Positions 17,059 to 25,447 of a DNA stretch of 33,068 nt are shown piece after piece. Source of the DNA: Anaerolinea sp. (lineage in GTDB: Bacteria; Chloroflexota; Anaerolineae; Aggregatilineales; UBA2796); NCBI GenBank assembly GCA_014879835.1, contig JACSRJ010000235.1:1-33068 (forward strand), read 5' to 3'. Positions within the stretch are counted from its first letter, which is position 1; every line of letters starts with the position of its first letter. Below the pieces are notes generated by a model. It saw only the letters and a list, made by a program, of their open reading frames with translations. It did no database searches and was not told where the DNA came from. The position numbers and the translations under genes are program-made.

Positions 17059-18555
17059 TCAAATATTGTGATGGAGGGCCTGATCGATTCGCCGCCGGCA
17101 GGCATCCGCACCGATCAGAACCACAATATCGGTCAAGTGTGCCCCACCCGTTACCCCAGTGAGCGCGGCACGAATAGGCTGCATGATCTGTTTCCCGTTC
17201 AACCCCTGATTGCTCTTAAGCCGCTCACGTAGACCCTTAAATAGTGCTTCAGCAGCTTCCGGCGAGATCGTATCCTCTGCTGGCAGGGATTCTCGCAGTT
17301 CTTTCAGGGCGAGGTATGCCTTGGGAGTCCCAAGATGTTCAAGGGCTTCAGGGGACATCTCGACTGGATCGTGGAAGGCGAAACGTGCCCGTTCCGAGAC
17401 ATCGGTCACGGTGATCAGTTCGTCGCGCACGGACGCGATCAATTTTTCCAACCACGCCTTGTCATCCAACCGGGCGGAGTCTGGGTAAGCGGCGCTGAGC
17501 GAAGGAAGGGCCAGTGTCGCCAGTTGGGATGCACTCAGACGTCTGAGGTGCTGCTGGTTAAACCACATGAGCCGATCCACATCAAACACCCCCGGACTGT
17601 CACTGAGCCGATCCAGCGAAAAGGCTTCGATCAGCCCTTCTGGGTCAAAAATTTCCTGAGTGGTGCTGGGATGCCAGCCTAAAAAGGCAAGGAAGTTCAT
17701 CACCGCTCCCGGCAAGAACCCCTTCTCCCGCAGGGTGGACACGCGGGCCATCTCGACATACTCAGCATACTCCTCGTCACCCTGTCCCGAATCACGCTTT
17801 TTGATCTTGCGCCGTTCAAAGTCGGTCACAAGGGGCAGGTGGGCCCATACCGGGTGTGTCCAACCCAAGGCTTCGTACAGATGGATATGAATCGGGGTAG
17901 AAGGCAGCCACTCCTCCGCCCGCAGTACATGGCTGATCTGCATTCGATGATCATCCACGACCACGGCCAGATGATAGGTGGGATACCCATCGGATTTAAG
18001 GAGTACCGGGTCTCCAATCAGGCGATTTTCAAAACGGACTTCATGCCGCACCAGATCAGGCACAGCGGTCACCCCGTCTTCGGGCATCTTGAGGCGGATC
18101 ACCCGATCCGGGCCCGCTTCTAAAGCGCGGTCTCGGCAGTGGTTGTCGTAACGTGGCGGCTGCCCCCGCGACTGCTGCAACTTCCGCACTACCTCTAAGC
18201 GCTCCGGGGTACAGTCACAGTAGTAAGCAGCCCCAGCCTTCACCAACTGCTCAGCGACGGCAGCATAGGCTTCGCGGTTCTGGGACTGGACATAAGGCGC
18301 AAATGCCCCTCCCACATCGGGGCCCTCATCCCATGTGATACCCAACCAACGCAGCGAGTCCATCAGTTCAGCTTGCGCTTCGGGCACAAAACGATTGCGG
18401 TCTGTATCTTCGATGCGCAGGATGAACTGCCCCCCAGTGCGGCGGGCCAAAAGCCAGCTAAATAGGGCGGTACGCAGGTTGCCTAAATGGGTGCGTCCTG
18501 TGGGGCTGGGCGCGTAACGGGTACGGGCGGGGCGGAGCGGCTCAGTACTGCTCAT
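17059..18555 (-). CDS. gltX: Glutamyl-tRNA synthetase
   Basis: GltX charges tRNA-Glu with glutamate in the cytoplasm. The 498-residue protein has normal length, the class I HIGH-type motif in APSPTGRTHLGNLRTAL (HLGN at 23-26), LRIEDTDRNR (46-55), and a Cys pair YYCDCTPE (111-118) that suggests a zinc-binding connective region. The anticodon-binding alpha-helical C-terminal part is complete. The KMSKS-like loop reads KIKKR (250-254), where most GltX proteins have KLSKR or KMSKR, so the usual Ser is Lys. I take the start MSSTEP at 18555, directly before the nucleotide-binding fold. It is monocistronic as far as I can see, and convergent with glnQ. Confidence 0.93.
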   Translation of the reverse strand: MSSTEPLRPARTRYAPSPTGRTHLGNLRTALFSWLLARRTGGQFILRIEDTDRNRFVPEAQAELMDSLRWLGITWDEGPDVGGAFAPYVQSQNREAYAAVAEQLVKAGAAYYCDCTPERLEVVRKLQQSRGQPPRYDNHCRDRALEAGPDRVIRLKMPEDGVTAVPDLVRHEVRFENRLIGDPVLLKSDGYPTYHLAVVVDDHRMQISHVLRAEEWLPSTPIHIHLYEALGWTHPVWAHLPLVTDFERRKIKKRDSGQGDEEYAEYVEMARVSTLREKGFLPGAVMNFLAFLGWHPSTTQEIFDPEGLIEAFSLDRLSDSPGVFDVDRLMWFNQQHLRRLSASQLATLALPSLSAAYPDSARLDDKAWLEKLIASVRDELITVTDVSERARFAFHDPVEMSPEALEHLGTPKAYLALKELRESLPAEDTISPEAAEALFKGLRERLKSNQGLNGKQIMQPIRAALTGVTGGAHLTDIVVLIGADACRRRIDQALHHNI

Positions 18556-18922
18556 CGTGTGAGGCGCATCAAGGATACCCTGTAAATGCGCGGCTCTCCT
18601 TTCTAACCTACTTCAGGATTGTGCCTATACGATCAAGCGGTGCGAAAAGTCTCCTGTTTTCGGAAGAAGTGGTTACCGATACACCGCAGTTTCGTCAAAT
18701 CTGAGCGGCAGTCGCGGCACACAAACCCACTGGCGCTTTGACGAAGTGGTGTCATTCTATCACGATCCAACGCGCCTACAAATACCGTTTCTACCACTGC
18801 AACAAGAAAAACTGCGCCGGATGAATATCCCCCCAACCCTGATCGATCCTGCGTTTCACCTTTCGGGCAGGAGTGTGTTAAAGTCATGGCACATCTTGTT
18901 CAGGGAGCGCGCTAAACTGGCT
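18556..18922. other. Intergenic region upstream of the cyanophycin genes
   Basis: About 370 bases between the gltX start and the cphB start. It contains a 9-bp perfect inverted repeat TTCGTCAAA (18691-18699) with TTTGACGAA (18737-18745), spacer 37. A possible promoter for cphB is TTTCAC, then TTAAAG, near 18854-18882, judged weakly. A 40-codon minus-strand frame starting at ATG 18755 encodes a peptide with CxxC-x8-C followed by CIGNH-like spacing; it could be a tiny zinc-ribbon protein but has no ribosome binding site and is not called. Confidence 0.4.
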
Positions 18923-19774
18923 ATGAATCCTCAATCCCACGCCCCCGCCGGAAGGGGCACGCTGATCCCCATTGGCGGTGCCGAAGACCGACGCGGACAG
19001 CGGCGTATTTTGTCTCGTTTTGTGGAACTTAGCGGCGGCAAACAAGCCCGTATTGTGGTTATCCCCGCGGCCTCCACCATTCCCGATGAACTGGGCTTGA
19101 TTTACGATACGGTCTTTGATGAACTGGGTGCAGATGAAACCCATGTGATCAATGTTTGGCGACGTGCCGACACCGAAGACCCTACAATCCTCACCCACCT
19201 TCAGAATGCGACCGGTATTTTCATCTCCGGTGGCGATCAGGTTAAGTTGGTCAGTCTTGTAGGGGGCACCTTACTCGGCGATCAGATTTTGGCACGCTAT
19301 CAGGCGGGGGCGGTTGTGGCTGGAACCAGTGCCGGGGCGGCCGCGCTCTCCGAACACATGATCGCTTTTGGACGCGGCGGCGGTGTGCCTTCGTTTAGGA
19401 TGGTGTACCTTGCTCCGGGGTTGGGACTCATTGAAGGCATCGTCCTTGATCAGCACTTCCGGGAGCGGGATCGGGTTGGGCGTTTGATGACTGCCCTCAC
19501 CTTTAACCCTTCGCTGGTGGGGGTGGGTGTTGACGAAGACACCGCCCTTGTGATCCACCCTGACGATACCTGTGAAGTGATCGGATCGGGCAGTGTGACA
19601 GTAGTCGATGCCCGCGATCTTGCCTACACTGACGTTTACAAGGTCAAACAGAACGAACCCATCGCCATGTTTGGCATGACCGTCCACATCTTGACCGATG
19701 GCTGTGGTTATGATCTGCGAACGCATCAGCCCCGCCAGCCAATCGCGAAAGAATCCACTGAGGGCACAGGGTGA
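18923..19774 (+). CDS. cphB: Cyanophycinase (serine exopeptidase)
   Basis: CphB cleaves cyanophycin, a storage polymer with a poly-Asp backbone and Arg side groups, into beta-Asp-Arg dipeptides. From ATG 18923 the product has 283 residues, the usual size, and is a peptidase S51 protein. GTLIPIGGAED (12-22) and FISGGDQVKL are family landmarks, and the nucleophile Ser S136 lies in the elbow GTSAGAAAL. The frame is open back to 18746, but the extra 59 residues do not resemble the family and the alignment begins at MNPQSH. The stop is 12 bases before cphA, with a GAGGA overlapping it, so both are translated from one message. Presence of synthetase and hydrolase together supports a working reserve. 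Confidence 0.9.
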   Translation: MNPQSHAPAGRGTLIPIGGAEDRRGQRRILSRFVELSGGKQARIVVIPAASTIPDELGLIYDTVFDELGADETHVINVWRRADTEDPTILTHLQNATGIFISGGDQVKLVSLVGGTLLGDQILARYQAGAVVAGTSAGAAALSEHMIAFGRGGGVPSFRMVYLAPGLGLIEGIVLDQHFRERDRVGRLMTALTFNPSLVGVGVDEDTALVIHPDDTCEVIGSGSVTVVDARDLAYTDVYKVKQNEPIAMFGMTVHILTDGCGYDLRTHQPRQPIAKESTEGTG

Positions 19775-19786
19775 GGAACAGCGTCT

Positions 19787-22513
19787 ATGAAAATCTTGGG
19801 CAAAAAAGTCTATCGCGGTCCGAACTTGTATGAATATCGTCCGGTGATCCGTCTCGATATTGATCTAGAAGAACTCGAAGAACACCCCACTACTAAAATA
19901 CCGGGATTCATTGATCATCTGCTGGCAGTGATGCCCACCCTTGAAGAACATGGCTGTTCCTATGGGATACCGGGTGGGTTTGTGCGCCGGATGCGCGAAT
20001 CGACATGGATCGCCCATGTGATCGAACATGTCGCTATCGAACTTCAATGTCTGGCCGCTTCTCCAGTCAGCCGAGGTAAGACCAGAGGCTTAGGGGTGCA
20101 CGGTCAGTACATGGTGGTCTACGAATTTGCCGAAGAAGAAGTGGGGATGCAGGCAGGGCTGCTCGCTTTTGATCTGGTGCGCTGGCTTATTCCCCAAACC
20201 CTGCCCAGTGGAATGCAGCAAGCTGAACGGGACATTTTCAGTTACGAAGCGCGTTTGGAAGCCTTGATCCGCCTTGCCACGCAGAAGGCCTTAGGTCCCA
20301 GCACGCTGGCGCTGGTGCAGGCGGCAGAAAAACACAACATCCCATGGATTCGACTCAACGAGTACAGCCTGATCCAATTCGGGCAGGGCAAGTATCAAAA
20401 GCGCATCGAAGCCACCGTCACCAGCCGTACCAGCCATATCGGGGTGGAGATCGCGGGCGATAAAACCCTCTCCAGCCGGATGCTGCGTGACGCTGGACTG
20501 CCCATCCCGGAACAAGTGATGGTCAACGACGAGAGTGAAGCAGTCGCTGCGGCAGAGGATGTGGGGTATCCGGTGGTGACCAAACCTTACGACGGCAATC
20601 ATGGGCGGGGGGTCTCGATCAACCTTCGCACCCCGGACGAAGTACGCTCCGGGTATAAAATGGCCCGTGAAGAAAGCCGCTATGTGGTGGTTGAGAAATT
20701 CGTCACTGGGCGCGACTTTCGGATTTTGGTTGTGGGCGGTAAGGTTGTTGCGGTGGCGGAGCGTGTCCCCGGTCATGTGGTGGGTGATGGAGTCCATTCT
20801 ATCACCCAGTTGGTCGAATTGGTCAACCAAGACCCCCGTCGGGGCATTGGGCACGAGAAAATTCTGACGCGACTTGAACTGGATGAGCAAGCCCTCCGCC
20901 TGATCACGCTGGCTGGACATACCATGGATACGATCTTACCTGCGGGTGAGAAATTTTACCTACGCCTGACGGGGAATCTTTCCACCGGCGGCACTGCCAT
21001 CGACCGTACCGATGAAATCCACTACGAAAACATCCAAATGGCAGAGCGGGCGATCCAGATTGTGGGGCTGGACATTGGCGGGGTAGATTTCATCACACCT
21101 GACATCAGCCTGCCCTATGCCGAGGTGGGTGGAGGCATTGTGGAAGTGAATGCAGGCCCCGGTTTTCGGATGCACGTCGCACCTAGCGAGGGCACCCCGC
21201 GTGATGTGGCGGGAGCAGTGATTGAAATGCTCTTTCCACCGGGCACATCTGCCCGTATCCCCATCGCCGCGATCACTGGCACCAACGGCAAAACCACCAC
21301 TACCCGTATGGTCGGGCATATCATGAAGATGGCGGGCTACACTCCCGGCATGACCACCACCGATGGTATTTATGTTGATGGTGAGATGATCCTCCGAGGT
21401 GACATGACCGGGCCGTGGAGCGCTCGGATTGTCCAACGTGAGCCCCGTGTTGACTGTGCCGTGTTAGAGACCGCTCGTGGTGGCATTGTGCGTGAAGGGT
21501 TGGGCTTTGATCATGCCAATGTGGGGGCCGTGATCAACGTTCAGGGAGATCATTTGGGCTTGGGCGGGATCAACACTCTCGAAGAACTGGCGGAGATCAA
21601 ACAGGTGGTGATCGAATCTGTTGCGGCCGACGGCTGGGGAGTATTGAATGCTGACGATCCCATGACTCGGCGCATGGCGCGTCACTGCGACGGGCGTATC
21701 TGCTGGTTCACCCTCGATCCTCAAAATGAACGGGTGCGGGAACATGTACGTAAAGGTGGTCGTGCTGTGAGCCTTGAACAGGGGGTGAATGGGGAGATGC
21801 TCACCCTTTATGACGAAGGCAAACACATCCCCATCCTGTGGGCCCATTTGATCCCTGCCACTTTTGAGGGGCGGGCCCGGTTTAATATTGTGAACGCCAT
21901 GGCTGCCGCTGCGATTGCCTACTGCATGGGCGCAAACATCGAGACAATCCGCCTTGGACTCAAAACTTTCACCACCACCTTCTACCAAACTCCGGGGCGG
22001 ATGAATGTCTTTGAAGAGTATCCTTTTAAGGTGTTTTTTGATTACGCGCATAACCCACCTGCCATGCGTGCTGTCGCCGAATTTGTGCGCTCATTAGACA
22101 TCACCGGACGCAAGATTGGGGTCATTGCCGCGCCCGGTGATCGCCGTCTGGAGGATATTCAGAATGTGGCGTATGTAGCCGCCGAGACCTACGATTACCT
22201 GATCATCAAACAGGATTGGTCACTCCGAGGACGCCAGCCCGGTGAGATCGCCGAGATTCTGCGCAATGCTGCATTGGAAAAGGGATTTCCGCAGGAACGT
22301 ATTCAGGTCATCCTCAACGAATATGACGCCATTCGGGCCGCCCTCGATATGGGCGAATCAGGGGATGCGATTGTGATTTTTGGCGACAATGTGACGGGGG
22401 CATGGAAGCTCATCACCAAATACCGTGAGCCGGAAGTGTATCGCCGCTGGTTGATCGAGACGGGACAGCCTGTTCCCTCGGAGGATCAGCCAGTAGGGTG
22501 GCGGCGGCACTAA
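19787..22513 (+). CDS. cphA: Cyanophycin synthetase
   Basis: CphA builds cyanophycin without a ribosome, adding Asp to the backbone and Arg to its side chain, each with one ATP. The 908-residue protein has the full three-part design. The N-terminal domain is about residues 1-160. An ATP-grasp domain (about 180-480) has FGQGKYQKRIEAT (198-210), VTKPYDGNHGRGV (264-276) and VEVNAGPGFRMHVAPSEG (452-469). A Mur-ligase-like domain has the P-loop GTNGKTTTT (498-506) and FFDYAHNPPAM. All three are intact and the length matches functional CphA1 enzymes. It is the second gene of the cphB-cphA operon and ends at an 11-bp hairpin. Confidence 0.96.
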   Translation: MKILGKKVYRGPNLYEYRPVIRLDIDLEELEEHPTTKIPGFIDHLLAVMPTLEEHGCSYGIPGGFVRRMRESTWIAHVIEHVAIELQCLAASPVSRGKTRGLGVHGQYMVVYEFAEEEVGMQAGLLAFDLVRWLIPQTLPSGMQQAERDIFSYEARLEALIRLATQKALGPSTLALVQAAEKHNIPWIRLNEYSLIQFGQGKYQKRIEATVTSRTSHIGVEIAGDKTLSSRMLRDAGLPIPEQVMVNDESEAVAAAEDVGYPVVTKPYDGNHGRGVSINLRTPDEVRSGYKMAREESRYVVVEKFVTGRDFRILVVGGKVVAVAERVPGHVVGDGVHSITQLVELVNQDPRRGIGHEKILTRLELDEQALRLITLAGHTMDTILPAGEKFYLRLTGNLSTGGTAIDRTDEIHYENIQMAERAIQIVGLDIGGVDFITPDISLPYAEVGGGIVEVNAGPGFRMHVAPSEGTPRDVAGAVIEMLFPPGTSARIPIAAITGTNGKTTTTRMVGHIMKMAGYTPGMTTTDGIYVDGEMILRGDMTGPWSARIVQREPRVDCAVLETARGGIVREGLGFDHANVGAVINVQGDHLGLGGINTLEELAEIKQVVIESVAADGWGVLNADDPMTRRMARHCDGRICWFTLDPQNERVREHVRKGGRAVSLEQGVNGEMLTLYDEGKHIPILWAHLIPATFEGRARFNIVNAMAAAAIAYCMGANIETIRLGLKTFTTTFYQTPGRMNVFEEYPFKVFFDYAHNPPAMRAVAEFVRSLDITGRKIGVIAAPGDRRLEDIQNVAYVAAETYDYLIIKQDWSLRGRQPGEIAEILRNAALEKGFPQERIQVILNEYDAIRAALDMGESGDAIVIFGDNVTGAWKLITKYREPEVYRRWLIETGQPVPSEDQPVGWRRH

Positions 22514-22525
22514 GATGGGAAGTAA

Positions 22526-22555
22526 CAGAGAGGGCGCGGATTCACGCCCTCTCTG
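22526..22555. terminator. 11-bp hairpin after cphA
   Basis: CAGAGAGGGCG (22526-22536) pairs perfectly with 22545-22555 around an 8-base loop. It occupies the gap between the convergent stops of cphA (22513) and the two-TM gene (22558). No T-tract follows. Confidence 0.7.
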
Positions 22556-22557
22556 AT

Positions 22558-23019
22558 TCAAGCACGGCGCTGCTGCCGACGTTCTGCTGCTTCAAACTCG
22601 GATTCAGGAACCAGTTCACCATCATCAGAGAGACGGTAGGTCTCCTGATTCTTGCGTTTAACCACAAGCTCATCCGGTTCGCGGTCTCCAAAGATTTCGG
22701 CTTCAGCATCCTCGCGTGAAGATCCCCGGCGGTGATACTCCTCGATCAATGCTTGGCGAATCTTACGATCCCCGAATTTACCCTCTGTGCCTGAGGAAAA
22801 AGAGTGTATCAGCAGGCTGATCGCCCCTGCAATCACCATGATCACAAAAGCAGCTTCGAGTTCACCACTCACAGCAGCGGCGATTGCAATACCCAGCAGC
22901 ATAAGGTATATAAACAGGTTAACGAACCACAATCCCACCCGTTTTTTGCGTTTGGTGCGTTCAAAATTTCGGCTTACATAAGCCCGAATCGCTTCTTTCT
23001 CCTGCTCGGAATATGGCAT
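22558..23019 (-). CDS. Small membrane protein with two transmembrane segments
   Basis: The 153-residue protein has a charged N-terminal stretch ending in RTKRKKR, then two hydrophobic helices (about 27-48 and 53-72) joined by a short acidic loop (SGELEA). A long hydrophilic, highly charged C-terminal region follows and ends in RRQQRRA. The layout resembles 2TM-domain proteins, sometimes seen as anchors in regulators. With positive residues before helix 1 and after helix 2, both tails should be cytoplasmic. I recognise no enzyme motif. It lies convergent with cphA and divergent from the lyase-like gene, so it is probably a single-gene unit. Confidence 0.7.
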   Translation of the reverse strand: MPYSEQEKEAIRAYVSRNFERTKRKKRVGLWFVNLFIYLMLLGIAIAAAVSGELEAAFVIMVIAGAISLLIHSFSSGTEGKFGDRKIRQALIEEYHRRGSSREDAEAEIFGDREPDELVVKRKNQETYRLSDDGELVPESEFEAAERRQQRRA

Positions 23020-23120
23020 CCCAATCCCCTTTCGTCATATGCCGTCACTCATCCTCCATGAATGGATACGCACACCATCCCTGAAAAGTTTCCCTAGAGG
23101 GAGGCGTGCCAAAGGCGGCT

Positions 23121-23149
23121 TTCGCACTTGTGCGGATTTTTCGTATACT
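23121..23149 (+). promoter_or_regulatory. Candidate promoter of the argininosuccinate-lyase-like gene
   Basis: TTCGCA (23121-23126) and TATACT (23144-23149) are separated by 17 bases and resemble sigma-70 -35 and -10 elements. Transcription would start about 45 bases before ATG 23199. Confidence 0.45.
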
Positions 23150-23186
23150 ACTGGTATGAAAACTGTGGCACCTTGATCCCTCATCC

Positions 23187-23192
23187 GGAGGA
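23187..23192 (+). promoter_or_regulatory. Strong ribosome binding site deciding the lyase-like start
   Basis: GGAGGA lies 6 bases before ATG 23199. It confirms that the protein starts there and really lacks the usual N-terminal WGGRF segment of ArgH. Confidence 0.7.
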
Positions 23193-23198
23193 CGCCTC

Positions 23199-24545
23199 AT
23201 GTCCCAGTCACCTGACGCTCTGCCCACTACTGCGCCGCCGGGCGATTGGCGGTTATTTTCTGCTGAGATTCGAGTCAGCCTTGCCTATGTAGAAGCGCTG
23301 GTCGCTCCGGGGGTGTTGACCGCCACCGAAAGAGATGCAGTGATCTCCGCCTTAGAACAGATCAAAAGGGAATTTGAACAGGGTATCTTCAAGCCTGCTG
23401 ACGATGATCTCTTTGGTGCTCTTGATGAACGCCTCTCACAAATTGCCCCAATGGAATCGGCCAAACTGAACGCTGCCCGCAGCCGCAGTGAACAAACGGT
23501 TACAGCACTGCGCCTGTGGGTGATGGATGAATTGGATGGGCTGATCAACGCGCTTGCCGACATTCAACGGGCGCTGATCCAGCAGGCAGAAACCCACTTG
23601 GGAACACTCATGCCCGGTTATACCCACATGCAGCCCGCAGGGGTGGTCACCGTCTGTCATTGGCTGCTCAGCTATTTTTGGATGTTGGCGCGAGATCAAG
23701 AGCGGTTGGTGAGCATGATCGGCAGAACCTCCCAATGTCCGATGGGCAGCGGCGCGATTGGGGGTATCCCCTATGCGCTGGATCGCTCGTCCCTCGCAGG
23801 GGTGATCGGCTTTGCGGACGTCACCCAAAACAGTATGGACGCCATTGGTGATCTCGACTTTGGGGCGGAACTGCTGTTTTATGTCTCCCTGATCGGAGTC
23901 CATCTGAGCCGTCTTGCGGAGGATTTCATCCTCTACTCGAATCCGGCACTGGGTTTTGTGCGGGTAGACGATGCATACACCGTCCGATCTTCGGCCCTGC
24001 CTGCCAAACGCAACCCTAATGCGGTGGAACGGGCGCGAGGCAAAGCCGGTCTGATACTGGGCGATCTGGCGGGCTTTTTGGCGACCCTCAAAGGGCTGCC
24101 TTCGACCTACAATCAGGACACTCAGGAAAACCGTCTTGCACTGTACCATGCGGTTGACACCCTGAAATCGATGGTGAAAGTTATGGAAGGGGTGATCAGC
24201 ACCCTGCAATTCTTCCCGGAGCGGATGCTCAAGGCGCTTGATGAGCGGGTGCTGATGGGCGATCTGGCGGATTATCTGATCTCACGGGGGGTGTCCCATC
24301 GGGAAGCCTTTGGGGTGGTGGAGAAGCTCATCGCTCGGGCCGCCCGCGCTGAGAAGACCTTGACAGAACTTCCGCTTGCCGACTTTGAGGCAGAGTCGAA
24401 GGCCTTTGATGCTGATGTGTTCGCCATCTTTGACTTTGCCCGTGCTGCTGCGCAACGCAATGTGACGGGGGGGACGGCACCGGCCGCGCAGCGAAAGCAG
24501 ATTCGGGCCGCCCTCGATTGGATGGTTGAAAACGGACTGGAATAA
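23199..24545 (+). CDS. Divergent argininosuccinate lyase-like enzyme (fumarase/aspartase superfamily)
   Basis: Members of this superfamily split off fumarate from a succinyl-type substrate; ArgH makes arginine from argininosuccinate. The 448-residue protein aligns with ArgH throughout and keeps the acid/base region MPGYTHMQPA (T142, H143), MGSGAIGG (182-189) and the C-terminal lyase domain. Key motifs are changed. The N-terminal WGGRF is absent, the substrate-binding RSRNDQ reads RSRSEQ (94-99), and the flexible loop, usually GSSxMPxKxNPD, reads RSSALPAKRNPN (263-274). The Ser pair, Lys and Asn of that loop remain. It may therefore be an ArgH with altered binding or a paralogue for another substrate. 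The start is fixed by a GGAGGA site 6 bases upstream. Databases would probably label it argH. Confidence 0.8.
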   Translation: MSQSPDALPTTAPPGDWRLFSAEIRVSLAYVEALVAPGVLTATERDAVISALEQIKREFEQGIFKPADDDLFGALDERLSQIAPMESAKLNAARSRSEQTVTALRLWVMDELDGLINALADIQRALIQQAETHLGTLMPGYTHMQPAGVVTVCHWLLSYFWMLARDQERLVSMIGRTSQCPMGSGAIGGIPYALDRSSLAGVIGFADVTQNSMDAIGDLDFGAELLFYVSLIGVHLSRLAEDFILYSNPALGFVRVDDAYTVRSSALPAKRNPNAVERARGKAGLILGDLAGFLATLKGLPSTYNQDTQENRLALYHAVDTLKSMVKVMEGVISTLQFFPERMLKALDERVLMGDLADYLISRGVSHREAFGVVEKLIARAARAEKTLTELPLADFEAESKAFDADVFAIFDFARAAAQRNVTGGTAPAAQRKQIRAALDWMVENGLE

Positions 24546-24553
24546 GACCGGAA

Positions 24554-24579
24554 TCGGGTGCCCTCGTGGGGGCACCCGA
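24554..24579. terminator. 10-bp hairpin between convergent genes
   Basis: TCGGGTGCCC (24554-24563) pairs perfectly with GGGCACCCGA (24570-24579) around TCGTGG. It lies just after the lyase-like stop (24545) and before the stop of the DUF1295 gene (24606). No T-tract. Confidence 0.7.
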
Positions 24580-24605
24580 ATGCCCATACCGACGCTCCTA
24601 ACCGC

Positions 24606-25397
24606 TTACCGCCGCGGCAGGCGGGGAAAAAACGCGGGCACAGTGCGAATATACTCCGCGTATTGGGGACGACGCTCCGCAATATCACGCTCCAACATCG
24701 CCACCCCAGAAACCCGCAGCAGCAGGAAGGTCATGATCGCCGGCGCAAAGGCCGTCAAGAAGCCCCAATGGACACTCACGGCCACCAGCCAATAGCCCCA
24801 CCACATAACTGCATTGCCAAAATAGTTGGGATGGCGGCTCAGTGCCCACAGCCCCGTGTTCAGGACTTTACCTTTGTTGTTGGGGTTTTCCTTGAATTTT
24901 GCCAACTGCCAATCACTGACACTCTCAAAATAAAAGCCGATGCCCCAGACCAACACACCTACCAGATCAAAAATGGTCAAAAAGCGCGGTTCGGACTGGA
25001 ACTGCGCTGCCAGCGAAACCACTGAGAGCAGTGACGCTACCGCCCCTTGCGACCAGAATACGCTGAACAGGCTTACCCACCAATAGTTTTTGCCTACCCC
25101 TTCGCGCATCCGGGCGTAGCGGTAGTCTTCACCCTTGTGCTGCTTGATTTTGCGCCAAGTCAAGTAGATCGAGAGCCGCAGCCCCCAAAGGGTGTACATA
25201 CCAGTGATCAGCACTTTACGCACTTCCCAACCCTGTGGGGTCATAAAAAAATGCGCCCATGCAGCCACTACAAAAGTCATACCCCAGACCAGATCAACCA
25301 GACTCACGTCTTTGAGGAAAACGCTCAAAATCCAAACGAGGGTCAGAAATCCGATCACGATGGGGAAAGTGAGCAGATAGGCTTCAAGGAATGTCAT
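24606..25397 (-). CDS. DUF1295 membrane protein (steroid 5-alpha-reductase/isoprenylcysteine methyltransferase fold)
   Basis: The 263-residue protein has about seven hydrophobic segments. It begins after an N-terminal helix with SLVDLVWGM and contains TLWGLRLSIYLTWR (about 69-82), followed by RYARMREG. The C-terminal signature is GLWALSRHPNYFGNAVMWWG, near 182-201, with LERDIAERRPQYAEYI after it. RHPNYFG is the nucleotide- or cofactor-contact region shared by DUF1295, steroid reductase and ICMT-type enzymes. NAD(P)H-dependent reduction of a lipid is possible but unproven. It is convergent with the lyase-like gene and 50 bases downstream of queG on the same strand, so it could be the third gene of that transcript. 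Confidence 0.85.
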   Translation of the reverse strand: MTFLEAYLLTFPIVIGFLTLVWILSVFLKDVSLVDLVWGMTFVVAAWAHFFMTPQGWEVRKVLITGMYTLWGLRLSIYLTWRKIKQHKGEDYRYARMREGVGKNYWWVSLFSVFWSQGAVASLLSVVSLAAQFQSEPRFLTIFDLVGVLVWGIGFYFESVSDWQLAKFKENPNNKGKVLNTGLWALSRHPNYFGNAVMWWGYWLVAVSVHWGFLTAFAPAIMTFLLLRVSGVAMLERDIAERRPQYAEYIRTVPAFFPRLPRR

Positions 25398-25447
25398 CGA
25401 ATCGCCTCCATCGACAAAAGCATGTTCATTGGTTGTTCAAACCTAGA

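Noticed and set aside
18633-18887. 84-codon minus-strand frame with a possible zinc-ribbon end
   Set aside because: CxxC-x8-C is suggestive, but there is no ribosome binding site at the internal ATG 18755 and the upper half is unlike any protein I know; kept only as a note.
20291-20920. 209-codon minus-strand frame
   Set aside because: Shadow of cphA, whose ATP-grasp motifs are intact in the other strand.
21464-22051. 195-codon minus-strand frame
   Set aside because: Shadow of the cphA Mur-ligase domain.
23436-24209. 257-codon minus-strand frame
   Set aside because: Antisense to the lyase-like gene, with His/Gln-rich translation typical of a shadow frame.
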